From Tetracladium setigerum (Eukaryota; Ascomycota; Leotiomycetes; Helotiales), in NCBI GenBank assembly GCA_031472005.1, contig PZJY01000001.1, positions 930,001 through 994,000 on the forward strand: a stretch of 64,000 nt of DNA, read 5' to 3'. Both the position numbers and the translations under genes were made by a program. Below the pieces are notes generated by a model, which saw only the letters and a list, made by a program, of their open reading frames with translations, made no database searches and was not told where the DNA came from. This document shows positions 45,627-57,140 of this stretch, piece after piece (within the stretch, counting starts at the first letter, position 1; each line of letters opens with the position of its first letter).

Positions 45627-48531
45627 TTGCGGGACGGGAAACCCAAATAGTTCTGCGGCAGAGAAGATTGATCATAGAATCAATTCTGTGACGATGTTGC
45701 ATCCAAGAGGAAGCATCAATCCAAAAGCCTTTGATTAATGCTCGGGGTACAGCTTTGCACGGCGTTGGAGAAGGTCGGTTCAGTAGAGGAGGATTTGCTG
45801 ACCAGGCGACCCCCACGCATCGTCATCCTCCTGCGAGTATTCGCTGTCCGCAGCGCGAGCCTTGTTTGAACATATCATATTACATTGCTAAGTGCATGAA
45901 CCCCAAAAATGAGATATTTTTTTATTACCCTGTGACACCGTCGCTACCCGAAATATCATCACCCTCTTCAATGATGGTGATTACGCACACGTCAGGGAGG
46001 AGCAAGCTTTCGAGACTTCCAAACCGAAAACAGTATCTTCCCTTGGTGAGAAGAATGGGGTCAAAAGACTGCACACATGATCATTTCCTCGACGGCTAGA
46101 TAGTGTCGAGCCATATAAGTCGTCTGATATGTATTCTGTCGAGCCGCTCCCATCTCATCAAATCCACCTTTGATGCCTTGCGGAAAGATAACGAGCAAAG
46201 CGGGAAATCCCTTCCACGCACGGAAATATTCGAGCATGGAATCCCTATCTAAACGGGCAGGTGTCAAGAAAACAACAACCACATACCGTCGGTACATAAG
46301 TACGCGCACATGTATATACCTAGGTAGAAGGAGTGTTATGTATGAAGTCGGTATCGAAATGTATGGTGAGGGACTGGTCGTAGCTGCAATTGGCCTAGTG
46401 CAATTCATGCAAAGACGGAAGTGCCGAGTCAGGTACCACGGCATACTGCAACTGCAAGTATCTGCTATTACCTCTTAATTATTGCCAACGAAGATGTACA
46501 GCATACAGTAGAGTATCATGATAGTAAAGTTGATAGCCCTCTTGCTATTCGTATTCTGTGACCCAAAGGTGTGATGTTGAAAAGTTGTGGTTGACCTTGG
46601 TCGAGCGTTCGTCGATCAATACTGCGCTGTGCTGTGTGTGTGCGCTTTATCAAGTACCTTGCCCATTTACCTTTTACGTGTGCAGGCATGTAATTATCAT
46701 CAGATCGACAATCCGTTCACTGATCACTTGCTGGTCAATGTCCTTGCTCATATTGCTTGCATGAAGATATGTGGTTCGTTGAGTTCGGCCTCGGTGCTTT
46801 AGACAAGTATGGAGAGGCTTGAAAGGAGCTTGGACAGCCATCTCACGAAGTACTGTGCTGTACTCCGTACAGTATCGAGCATCGCGCAACTTCAATAACC
46901 AGCCAGCACCAATTATAAATGACGTCGCTGGTCTCCCAATGTTCTTGAGTGTCAATGCAATTGTAATGGTAACACGGATTGCCAGAAATCCAAACTCCCA
47001 CCCCCGGATCGCATCGAGATTGGCACGCTTTAGCTCAAGGTGGTGCTGCCACACTTTGTCTTTTGCCAAGAGCTAGCTTCACGATAGCTTCAATTTCCAT
47101 CCCACTTTCCGGACGACCAAACCCAATTCTGAAATCTTGCCGTACCCTTGACCCACAGTGATCGCCCCGCTGAACGTCAAAAGTGATCTGACGGCGGAAG
47201 ATAATCACCACTCAGGAAGCAGCAGAACGACCAGAACGGGGGTTGTAGACCAGTATTCGGGTCGTAAAAGCGCTATATCTTTCGCTTATGGAAACATTGC
47301 AACGGAGTCAGTAGTCAGGTCAGGGTAAAGGTCCACCCTGCACGGCTGTCTTTATCTTGAGAAGATTCGGGGAATATATTGCTAATGCGAGTTACGCTTG
47401 TTGTGTGTCCTTAGCTTTGTCTTGCTATCTTGCTTGCATCTTTGTCTATCTTGCATGGCCGAAACCTTCTTCCTCTCCTCTTCCTTTTCACTTTCCCACA
47501 TAGCCGAAAATCAACAAACGTCAATAAACACGTACAGTACACATAACAAGCCAGCAATCTTCCAGCCAAGTAGCTGCCCTATCAATCACCCTCAATTGGC
47601 CGTCCACCCCAACAACCTCTTCTAGCTTTCTGCACCACCCTGGTCGCACAGCAGAGCACAGCGCATCCAACCCCGCCATCCAGAGGCAACTTGAAGCTTC
47701 AAAAGAGCAGAGCGCATAGCATAGGGCTCCAACGACAGCGCAATATTCAAGCAACCCCCCACACTGTGGCTTTGTAACAACGCTCATCTCTGCGCTCTCT
47801 CATGCACGCAAAACTGCATTTGGCAAGGCGCATCCCATACCCTGAGAACTCAAGAGCATATCGTGAGCGCAGAGAATAAGAAGCGCATCAAGCCCCCCAA
47901 CCTCATATCTGGAGACCCCAAACCTCCAAGCGCAAGACGACGTCAGGACTCAGGATAGGTTCTTCAGGTACCCCCAATAAGTCGGGAGGTTCGGTAGAGT
48001 CTGTCTACTGGCTGTTGAGAATTCCTGCTGTGCAGTATCAAGCGAAGGAGGCCTCCTCTCTCACTCACTCTCACACTCTTCCTGCGCCGTGGGGTTTCTG
48101 GCAACAGAAATATTCCATTTGCTTCTCTCTATCTCTGCTCGAGACGAGAGAGCATTGCTGGTGGGTGCGTCAGCTGGACCACCATTGGGAATATTCGCTG
48201 GCTCTGCCTGCTCAATTTACGAAGTCCAGCACACCGAGCTTGGATCTGACATATTTCATCCCATAAGTTTGTCAACTGGTGCCGTCCTCTCGTCCGGGCT
48301 AAACCCGCGCTGTCTCAACCTCCACGGATACGCCAACCATTTATCTGCCAGCTGCCATCCCACGAGTCTCATCAGCTGGAACGGTGATTTGGAAAAAAAA
48401 CAACAAGGCGGTTCAGTTGCCTGAGTTCGGGTGGCTGCAAGGCACTGTCTCCTAGAAGATCTGGCTGCATATGACCCCAGTCACTCGACCCCGGAAAGCA
48501 ACCGATTTGGGATGCGTATAGAAACACGACG
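45627..48531. other. 2.9-kb gene-free interval
   Basis: The largest gap in the window. Open frames at 46061-46444 (-), 46674-47069 (-) and 48015-48424 (+) have no domain, no plausible intron structure and atypical composition. No repeat family recognised. Confidence 0.5.
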
Positions 48532-50201
48532 ATGAACGCACAAATATCCTTCATTGTAAGTTGTTGGCTTTTTTCTTTCCTGCTCCACTCTTTTGTCTTT
48601 TGGTCTTTTCTATCAAAAGGGTTGGACCGCTACTGGCTTTCAATCCACAGCCCTGCCGATACATCATACAACACTGCTTTGATCACCTTTATTTCATCCG
48701 TTGCTTGGGACAAGGCTACCCTTTATTCGTATTGCACTTCTTGAGTTCATCTTTGCATGAAGAACATGGACCATGTCTCTGTTTATAAACCCCAAATATC
48801 TCATCCTCTTCCGGTCTCCCGTGACCAGGGACTACCAACCGAATGGAGATTACTCGTTCATGTCTTCTGGAATTACCATTAAGCCAATACTCCATCAATC
48901 AACTGACAGCACACAGGAGGGGCAATTCAGCCTCATCCATATTCCCCTTCCACTCTACTCCTCACTCATTCAACCAATCCTCAGGGTCCTCCTTCCTCAT
49001 GGCGGATCTTCCCCCAACGAGCCGGAAGATTTCCTAGAAGGCCTGTCTATTGACAACAAGCATGGGTTCTTGAATATCAGCGTCACACCCATCGAGTGCT
49101 CCATAGTCTGCCACACATCGTGGGCCAAGAACATATTCACTCCCATCATCGCTCGTCTGCCTGCAGAGTCCCAGAAACAAGTCCAGATATCAAAAGACAC
49201 CTACATAGTCTTCTCAGTCTCAAGTGCAGGAATGGAAGCAGGACAGAGAGTCATGGACCTCACCGCACCCCTCGCCATGGCCGGCATCCCCATCTTCTTC
49301 ATAACGACCTACGTAAGTGATTGGGGAGACATCCCTTCCGTTCCCCAGCTTGTTTGATCCTAGATCATGTCCCAGGAGCAAGACCTCCAGAGTCCCTCGA
49401 AATTCAAAAAGCTAATTCCCATTCTTTTCAACAGTACACAGATTTCATTCTCGTCCCTGCCAAAGATCGTCAAACAGTCGGTCAAGCCCTCCTGGCTCGC
49501 GGCTTCGTATTCTCCGAAAACGACTCCGCATACGTCGCACCCACCCCGTCAACACACTCACGCATGTCCTCACACTCCTCCCAACCACCTTCCACCCCAC
49601 CTCCTTCCAATGTCGCTGAACTCCAACAACGCACCTTCTCGCACCTCAAGAAACGAAACGTCGTCCCTTTTGTTGAACCGTCCCTACATCTCGTCCAATG
49701 CTCCGGCAAGGAAATCCTCCATCGCCACGACGACGACTACTCCAGTCGCCCAAGTTCGAATGGCAATGGAAACGGCGCACATGTTTCGAGCTGCAGCGCT
49801 TGGCTTGAAAACATTGATCCAAAACTCTACATTGGTCTCATCGCAGCTTTAGTATCTCAACCACGATTTCTTTCCATCACATTAGCGCAAGATGATGCTC
49901 CTTCGCTCCTCATCGATAAAACTCTTCTCCCCTCTTTGGCAACAGTATCGCAGGTGACACCGAGGGGGATCTAGTACCGATATTCCTGGACTTGGTGGAC
50001 TTACCGCTTGAGAGCACGGGAATTGTATGTGGTGTTGCGGGGAAGTTAGTCGAGGGCATGAGGTTATCAGAGAAAGATGGCGTGGGAGGAAGTGAGTTGA
50101 GTTATTTGAGTACTGCGAGGGCGGGTGCGGTGATTCTGAGTCGAGAGGGGAGTATGTGGGGGTTGGAAACGTTGCTACCGTTGTTGGAGAAGAGCGGTTA
50201 A
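48532..50201 (+). CDS. ACT-domain protein, CASTOR/GATS-like, apparent frameshift
   Basis: Exons 48532-48555 (MNAQISFI), 48917-49312 and 49435-50201; about 395 aa after one correction. The first intron is 361 nt. The body contains the paired ACT arrangement of CASTOR-type arginine sensors: LNISVTPIECSIVCHTSWAK, then YIVFSVSSAGMEAGQRVMDL, IPIFFITTYYTDFILVPAKD, and in the second half LVDLPLESTGIVCGVAGKL and LSTARAGAVILSREG. A Ser/Pro-rich insert lies between the halves. CASTOR proteins bind amino acids and signal to TORC1 in animals; the fungal role is not established. The frame breaks at 49936-49938: LLPS is followed one frame later by GNSIAGDTEGDLVPIFLD. One extra T in the TTT run restores it. 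An ATG at 48773 gives an alternative in-frame N-terminus inside intron 1. Confidence 0.82.
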
Positions 50202-52501
50202 GGTTGGGTTGTAGTGGATCTGGAACGCTTTCTTTTGGATGATCATGATGGATTCACGGCCGCACGGTGGTTGCAAATCCGAATTTCCAATGCGTGGTTT
50301 ATTAATTGATTGAACGATGATGAATCTACGACTGGTGGTGGGCAGGCGAATAACTCTCGCAGTTCATTTTTTTTCGAAGGACAAAAAAAAATGCATGGAA
50401 GAGGGTTGTGATGGTTGAAATGTTGAAGGGATGAATGCATGCAAACACGCAAGCAAGCAACATACATCTCACGGAAGCCGAAAAAAGAAAAGCGAATTTG
50501 CATTTGCATGGAACAGCGTGGAAAGAAACTATTGGGAGGGATCTTTGAAAAAATCGTTGCATACTGCCCGGCGCTTTACGTCTTTTAGTCTCCTTTTTCT
50601 TTGCTTTGCGGTTCTGTTTTGCTGATTCTTTGATATTTTGGGGGATCTCTCCCTCTTTCTCTCTCTTTGGGGTGCAGGGCGGATGTTGGGTGCTCTTTGT
50701 AGGATATAAAATAAGAAAGAATTTGGAAATTTCTCCACTCCTCTCAATACTTGAAGGATAAATGGGAAGCAGTAAGCGGTAAGTACTAAATCAATGAATG
50801 AGTCGATAGGTTCTAGAGGTTTTAATCTCGTCTTGCTCGTGATATTATTCATGGTGGGTCGTATGGGAAGTGACACAGGGCGGTGGTACTGCATAGCCAA
50901 TATTGGGGATTGTATTTAGTTTGTTGGATCTAATTATTTTAGATTATAGATTACTTCGACTACAGCAAACTAAGATAAAGGTAACAAACACATTAGCAAA
51001 CACATGGCCTTCAATACTACTATTTCCCTACCTCGTCGCATTGTTGGTGGGTAGGGTGTAACCGATTTACCTGGAGTTTGAATATCAATAATTATTATTC
51101 TTCTTCTACTACTACTTCTATGGTTCTGAAGCCTCACTTTCCATCTTGTCTTATCTCATCTCATGGTCTGACAGCAGCGTACTGAAATTTCTCGCACAGG
51201 ATGTATGTCGTACAGAACGACAATCAAATCTCATATGTTTCAGCAGCAGACTCGCCAGTTGAAAACGTTGAAAATATAGGAACAATCAGGAGGCAGAATG
51301 ACTTGTACAGTTATTGATTTGAATTGATTTGAATAATCTGACTTGACAGGCAAGACGAATCCGATTACGAGACAAGATTCGCTCGACTACTTGTGGGCGG
51401 GTTGGGTGGATGGAGACTGAACAAACAAGGCCAAGGAACCATGATGACTCTGTTTTCAGACTTCTCGATCTCGAGCATGATGGGATTTCTGGATCGCGGT
51501 GGTTCCACTATACAGTACCACTTTACTGCACCCCACCCCGGTACATATACGCCACCGTGACAAGTACGAGGTAGTCTTACATCTGCAGAATATGGGACTT
51601 GGGTGTGTCTTGGCATTGGAAGATGGCACGATGATAACGGCCGTTGGTTGTATGTCTCATGAGAAGAGGAGCATTTACTTCTGCGAGTTCCTCCATCTAA
51701 AATTGAAAATACCTAGGTACTCCGAAGATTCATGGTGAAATAACAAACGAAATCAAAAAGTCGGTAATTAATCTTACACGTAGAAAAAGGAAGCGGTTGG
51801 GGTTTATGTAATGGAACATTATTTGCGGGGAAGGCTTGGCGAGGAGCTTTGTTGACATGCATACCTCATTAATATGACGACTGTCATTTTTTGCCAGAGC
51901 TCCAGCTCTTGACCTTGATGGAGCTTCCTCCCTTTGTTTATCTGTATCTTAACATGGCCATGTGTAACTCGGAGACTGCTTACAAGCTTGAATATCCACA
52001 GCAGCTGGCGAACGGAGAATTTCAATTGCTATTCATTTGCAAGATCTCGAGATGAGTTCGAGAACACGAACATCGGCCATCCAACGAGAGAAAAGGTGGC
52101 AATGTATTAACATTCAAAGAGGGGAAGACAAGGAATATATTAACAGCCAGGGAAGTTCGGGGAATACGCAAGCTTGCACGAGCCTCGATCATTGGATGGA
52201 GAGGGAGAGGGAGAGCGAGACGAGCTGTCTAGCTTGAATGCTCTTTCCTTCTTGTCCATCATCGGCGTCATCATGTGGAACGACTGACTGCGAATTACGA
52301 TTACGCCTTGTCTGCGAGAGGTCTAGTGTCTCATAAAGTCTATTACATAGCTACCATCCCATCGCGGCCTTCTCCTCTTTTCTTTTCCTTTCCTTTCTGT
52401 TTCTGTTCACAACATTGTTCTTCAATCCTCTTCTTCCTCCTTCTCGTCAATACATATTTTCTATTCCAAACCAGAAAATCATATATACGAATTCCGCAAT
52501 C
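50202..52501. other. 2.3-kb gene-free interval before the rhodopsin gene
   Basis: Contains an A-run near 50390, T- and CT-rich tracts and a trinucleotide-like ATT/CTT/CTA stretch at 51092-51122. The rhodopsin leader is pyrimidine-rich (52370-52450). No gene. Confidence 0.5.
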
Positions 52502-53580
52502 ATGATTGATCCAGTCGAGGCTTTCAAAATGGCTGCTACCTCCATCTTGGTACCAACGTCTACGCACACTGCGTCTCACACGGCCCTGCCAACCGTGGTT
52601 CCAACTCCTCCTTACTTTGAGACTGTTGGAGATTCTGGCAAGAGGACACTTTGGGTATGCTTGTTGACAGCCGCCAAAATACAGCTTTGAACATCTCTCT
52701 AATCATCACAACAGGTTGTCTTCGTGATTATGCTTCTCTCCACGCTGGTTTTCTACTATTTGGCTTGGAGAACACCAGTCGTAAGTCTACCCCTCAATGT
52801 GATCATTGAAACACTCGACTAACGCCCAAAAAAAAGCAAAAACGACTTTTCCACGTCCTCACAGCATTCATCACCACCTTCGCAACCCTTTCCTACTTCG
52901 CCATGGCCACCGGTGATGGCAATTCCTTCGCCCATACCATTGTACACCACGTCCACAAACACACACCCGATGTCACAGAGCACGTATATCGACAAGTCTT
53001 CTGGGCACGATATGTTGACTGGGCCGTCACCACGCCACTCCTCCTCCTCGACCTCTCCTTCCTCGCTGGTCTAAACGGGGCCAATATTCTCGTCGCCATT
53101 GTTGCGGACGTATCCATGGTTCTCCTTGGTCTCTTCGCTGCCTTTGGCGCCAGTGATGGTCAGAAGTGGGGATATTATGGAATGTCTTGTGCCGCATTCC
53201 TCGTCATCATCTATCAACTCGCTATTCCAGGTCGTCGTGCTGTAGCTTCCAAGGATGGAAAGACTGCTAGGCTCTTTGCTTCACTTGGCGGCTTCACTCT
53301 TATCCTTTGGACTTTGTATCCAATCGTTTGGGGTATTGGAGATGGTGCTCGCAAGTGGAGTGTCGATGCTGAGATTCTCGCTTATGGTATTCTTGATGTC
53401 TTGGCTAAGCCCGTCTTCGGCTTCTGGCTCTTGTTCGCCCATGGCAAATCTGCGGCTGCTATTGATGGCTTCTGGGCTCATGGCCTCTCCCATGATGGCT
53501 CCATCCGCATCGACGATGGTATGTGATTCCTATGCCTCTGTATACCGAACTAATTGCTTAGACTAGATGAAGGTGCTTAA
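52502..53580 (+). CDS. Fungal microbial-type rhodopsin, proton-pump residue set
   Basis: Retinal-binding seven-helix protein. Exons 52502-52654, 52715-52780, 52837-53518 and 53567-53580; 304 aa. The last 14-nt exon is inferred from a GTATGT donor and an ACTAG acceptor and gives a DDDEGA end; unspliced reading would stop at 53526. The helix C signature is RYVDWAVTTPLLLLD. By bacteriorhodopsin alignment D134 equals the Schiff-base counterion Asp85 and D145 equals the internal donor Asp96. Helix G is YGILDVLAKPVFGFW with D260 (Asp212) and the retinal lysine K264. A Leu in TTPLLLLD at the spectral tuning site suggests green absorption. With both Asp residues it should be an active proton pump like the Leptosphaeria type rather than a slow NOP-1-like photocycler (inference). 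Confidence 0.94.
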
Positions 53581-54229
53581 AGTCGACGATCGATCGATCG
53601 ATCGTGATTTGAGGGGTGAGACGTTCTTCTGAACCCTACCAGCTCAACAGATTGTCTGATGACAATAATGAAACTGGAGATAGCAAAATGTAACGGACGA
53701 TTGTAAACAAGAAACACTATTTTTTTGGGACTAGGATGATTGAATGAGAAACTAAGGGTGGGATTGTTCGACTTGGTGTATGATTTAGTTCAGTGGTTAG
53801 GTATTGTACACTTGACCACCTAATAATAAGAATCAAGTATAATTTCAAATTATTCCTCGTAGATCCTTGGAATGTCTGAGTGCCTCCAACACTCGTCAGC
53901 TCTTGATCTGTTGTAATTGGAATGGGTACTCCACATGTCTTATACTCCCGGTAGTCCACGGGTAACCTTGCGGTATTGGTTGTGTCATTCTGTCGCACAA
54001 CCCTTCGTGATCTGTCTTCTAGATTCTAACTCGTACTGCAAGGCGTAACTTTTGATCTGATGCCCCACTCCTCAAGTATCGCAATGCGAACACCAGCAGC
54101 CCAGCCATCACCCACATCACCACCAACCAATGTCACACACACTCATAATTCTCTCTCCCAGATCTGCTCCTAATCCACATATTCCATGAACATTCACCTT
54201 ACTTCTAGAAAGCCTCACTAGGTACCTAG
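53581..54229. other. Convergent 3' space with CGAT repeat
   Basis: 3' flanks of the rhodopsin and SLATT genes. Contains (CGAT)n at 53584-53605. No gene. Confidence 0.5.
53584..53605. repeat. (CGAT)n self-complementary microsatellite
   Basis: Five CGAT units starting four bases after the inferred rhodopsin stop codon; the run is palindromic. Confidence 0.75.
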
Positions 54230-55242
54230 TTACAGTGGATTTCTGACCCTCGAGGCGTCCGTCCCTTCATAAGCATCCGGCTTATTCCCCCTCACCGCAT
54301 CCTTCGCAGCACGATACTTTCTGAAGGCCTCGTCGATAGCTTCTTCTTTCGTCTGACCCAGTGGTACTACGCCGGTTTGGAGGAGTTCTATGAGGTGCAT
54401 TTGGACTTTTTCGAATTCGTGCCACTATTTGTTTGTTTTTTCTTCAGTCAGAATCTCTTTCCTTTCTTCTTTTTCCTTTGTGAGATGCGAAAGGACGGAG
54501 GGAGAAAGGGGAAGGGGCTCACATCATCCCCAACCTAGCCGGCAGTCCTGAATTATGAAGCAAAGCCACCAAGCCCGCATTCACCGTGTTAGCAGCGGCC
54601 AACACCGTGATAGCCGTTGACTTTGAGCCGGCATTCGAAGCCGAGAGTGATGAGGATGATAAAGCGGTTATGCATGCTCCGAGGAGCAGTTGAAAGATGA
54701 GACAGGTATTGTAGAGTGTGGCCGAGAGGTAGTAGGAGAGTTGTGAATTGTATCGGCTGGTCACCACACGTTTGTAGAGGCCTTCTGGGATGGAGCGGGC
54801 TGGCCAGAGAACTTGGAGGAGGGAACGGCTCTTATAGTGTATGGAAGGGTGAGAGGAAGGGGGTTCGGTGGTGGTGAGGCTGGGGAGGTTGAGTGGTGCG
54901 CCTAGGAATTGGGGGAGGTAAGTGAGTATTGGGTTTTTTTTGGTTGATAAGTTGGGATTTTTCAGATATTTTTGGTATATGGTCAAGATCCAGCGTTTGC
55001 CAATTTTGAAAAGAAAATATATTGTATTATCATTTTGGTGAACAATGAGACGTACCGAGAACTTGTCGAACGAAAATTAAATCTCCATCGGCGAGACGTT
55101 GGACCTTGTGGGAAGTGGAGTGTGATGTATCTTTTGAGGAGCTTGGTTCATGTGATTTTGAGATAGCTTCAATTTCCTTCTCGCTAGTTTCGTAGATTAT
55201 ATGGCCATTGCTCTGGCCGTTGCTTCTTGATATGTCCGCCAT
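54230..55242 (-). CDS. Fungal SLATT-domain (2TM) protein, apparent frameshift
   Basis: Exons 55242-55056, 54901-54523 and 54424-54230; about 253 aa after one correction. The N-terminal ~60 residues are polar (MADISRSNGQSNGHIIYETS). The SLATT core follows: IPEGLYKRVVTSRYNSQLSY, LYNTCLIFQLLLGACITALS (TM1) and TAITVLAAANTVNAGLVALL (TM2), then NSGLPARLG and, in the next frame, WHEFEKVQMHLIELLQTG. SLATT proteins are two-helix membrane effectors predicted to form pores in bacterial nucleotide-signal defence systems; fungal members usually stand alone and are of unknown function. The exon 2 end and exon 3 are out of phase by one base; an extra G in the GGGG run at about 54527-54530 restores phase with the GTGAGC donor. 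Intron 1 (154 nt) is chosen because the nearer region has no AG acceptor. Confidence 0.72.
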
Positions 55243-56728
55243 GGTTTTTGTGGGAGTGGGAGATGTCAAACGTTAATGAAGACGATTGAGAACAGGAATT
55301 GAAACAGAGTTAAGTAAAACCCCAGTGCCAAAAAAAAAAACCCTCAATATCGCTGACCACTTTTTGAAAATCTTAGGGGAGCATGAGGAAGTTTAAATGT
55401 TGAAGGTGGTTTGTGGGGGAGGGAAGGGAAGGGGGCCCAGCAAGGCTGAAGGTCTGACCGCATACAAGCTTTTGGTGAATTGTTACCATGGTAAGCCCAT
55501 GTCTTACGAGCACGAGTTTCAAACTCAGAGAAGTAGTGAAGCGAGTCAAAAGGGAAGGCGCGTTTTGCTATCTTTCAGACTTTCAGCTGCTAGGTGTAGG
55601 GAATCGGATGTGTTATGCCTTTTTGATAGAGGATTTAAGAAGAATCGAAGCAGTCAAAAGGGGAGAGAAAAGTCATGAACGATAGAAGATGAATTTAATG
55701 CTACAGCAATACTGAAGAAAGTAGATTTTAACAAGGGGTAGTATGTTTGGATGTTGTGGAGAAAGTGTGGCAGTTCGAGTGAGTGGACGTCCGCTGTCCT
55801 GTGTTGAGCTCAGATGTAATCTTATGTCAAGGGTCCAAAAGCCACAGTGTGGACGGCCTGGAAGTTTTACGTAGACTTATCTAAGCTCGTACAGTATACT
55901 CCATATCTGACTAGTTATGAAAAGTCAAAGATAAATGAATTGTGCACGATAGGCTTTCGGTACTGGCACCAGGACCCTGCTTGATAAAGTCCTCTGAGTC
56001 CTGGAGGTTGTTCATTTCAACGCCATGAATCGCCCTGTATTCTACAGTAGTAAGAAATGGTTGCTTCTCCAGTGCTTCTCAATCAAAACTGCAGATAGCA
56101 ATACTTTAAATTAGAGTTTTCGTTAGCTTGAGTTAGTCCTGGCCTTATTGTATGAGGAAACTCATTTCCGACACCCTCCCTCAAAACTCCCCAAACAACA
56201 GCTCCTCGACTTACTCCTTGCTAGACCCTTCTAATATTCCACCACTGAGGTTATGCTGAGCGATTTACTGGATAATTGCCTCGGTCGTAGAAAACGTAGA
56301 TCGAACATTCTTTACATCGGTTATTGAGGGAGCATGGTTTCAATGTACGCTCGTCTGTCGCTTTCACGTTTGAAACCTCCTCGAGGTGTGTGTGTCGTGG
56401 TTGGTTACCTTTGAGGTGAATCAAAGCTGAAAACCCGGAGACTGACAAAAGAGTGATCAATTGCTCAAAGAAAGCTTCCCTTCTCCCTTCAATACAACCA
56501 ACCAGCCAGTCAAGCGACAAACCCAAAGCCGGAGACCCACACTCGAACAAGATATCTATATTGACACAATGGTTGCATTCCAATGCCAATTCGCTATGTT
56601 CGAGCGATGAGGGTTAAGCATCAAGACAGCGACACACTAAAAGATTGGCCCGCTGGAGTGTCTTCCTTCGAAAGCACTGCACTATAGAAAGAAAGCTTGT
56701 TCTTTGGCAAGATTTACGATGTTTTGCG
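55243..56728. other. 1.5-kb gene-free interval
   Basis: Promoter of the SLATT gene and flank of the relic locus. An A-run occurs at 55330-55340. The frame at 56251-56589 (-) has no ATG and no recognisable domain. It may be degraded sequence. Confidence 0.45.
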
Positions 56729-57140
56729 ATGTTTGTCAAGCAAGAGGCTAGCGTGGGGGTTGTGCAAATCGCAAGGAGAACTACAAAGCTGTACAGTAGT
56801 ACCTTTGTTGCTCTGCCAAGGCCTGCCTCCTACGGACTTTTCACTTTGCTTCTCCTACTCATCCAACCTGGCATTGCTCTGATTTGGGTTACAGATGGAC
56901 ATCCTGGCGAAGATCTTCAATTCAAGGATCATATCATAGAAGCAACTCCCGAAATTGCTCTCATTGAGCGTGAAAAATCACTACTTCCATTCCACCGCCG
57001 ACAAGAAAACATACCAATTAAGATCGATACCTATTTCCATGTCATCGCCGAACACCAAACACTGGAAGGGGGTTGGGTTTCTGAGGAACTACTCCAAAAG
57101 CAATCCGGATTACTGCAGACGGCCTTTGAATTGATCCAGG
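56729..57140 (+). pseudogene. N-terminal relic of a secreted MEP1-like (M43-type) metalloprotease
   Basis: The frame carries a hydrophobic leader (YGLFTLLLLLIQPGIALIW), a charged pro-segment, and then IKIDTYFHVIAEHQTLEGGW followed by VSEELLQKQSGLLQTAF. The pattern 'TYFHVI....GGxVS...L..Q...L...F' is the beginning of the pappalysin-like catalytic domain of fungal MEP1 proteases. The domain stops at about 57135, well before the HExxHxxGxxH zinc site, which is absent downstream. From there the opposite strand belongs to an oxidoreductase fragment. The gene is therefore a truncated, inactive remnant. The N-terminal start is uncertain. Confidence 0.6.

Noticed and set aside
46061..46444. 127-codon minus-strand frame
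   Set aside because: No motif or splice continuation; isolated in the largest gap.
54902..55055. Coding extension KIGKRWILTIYQKYLKNPNL in the SLATT gene
   Set aside because: No AG acceptor exists before it after the GTACGT donor; the phase-correct acceptor is TCCTAG at 54902.
56251..56589. 112-codon minus-strand Cys-containing frame
   Set aside because: It has no ATG start and no recognisable family; may be part of the decayed region.
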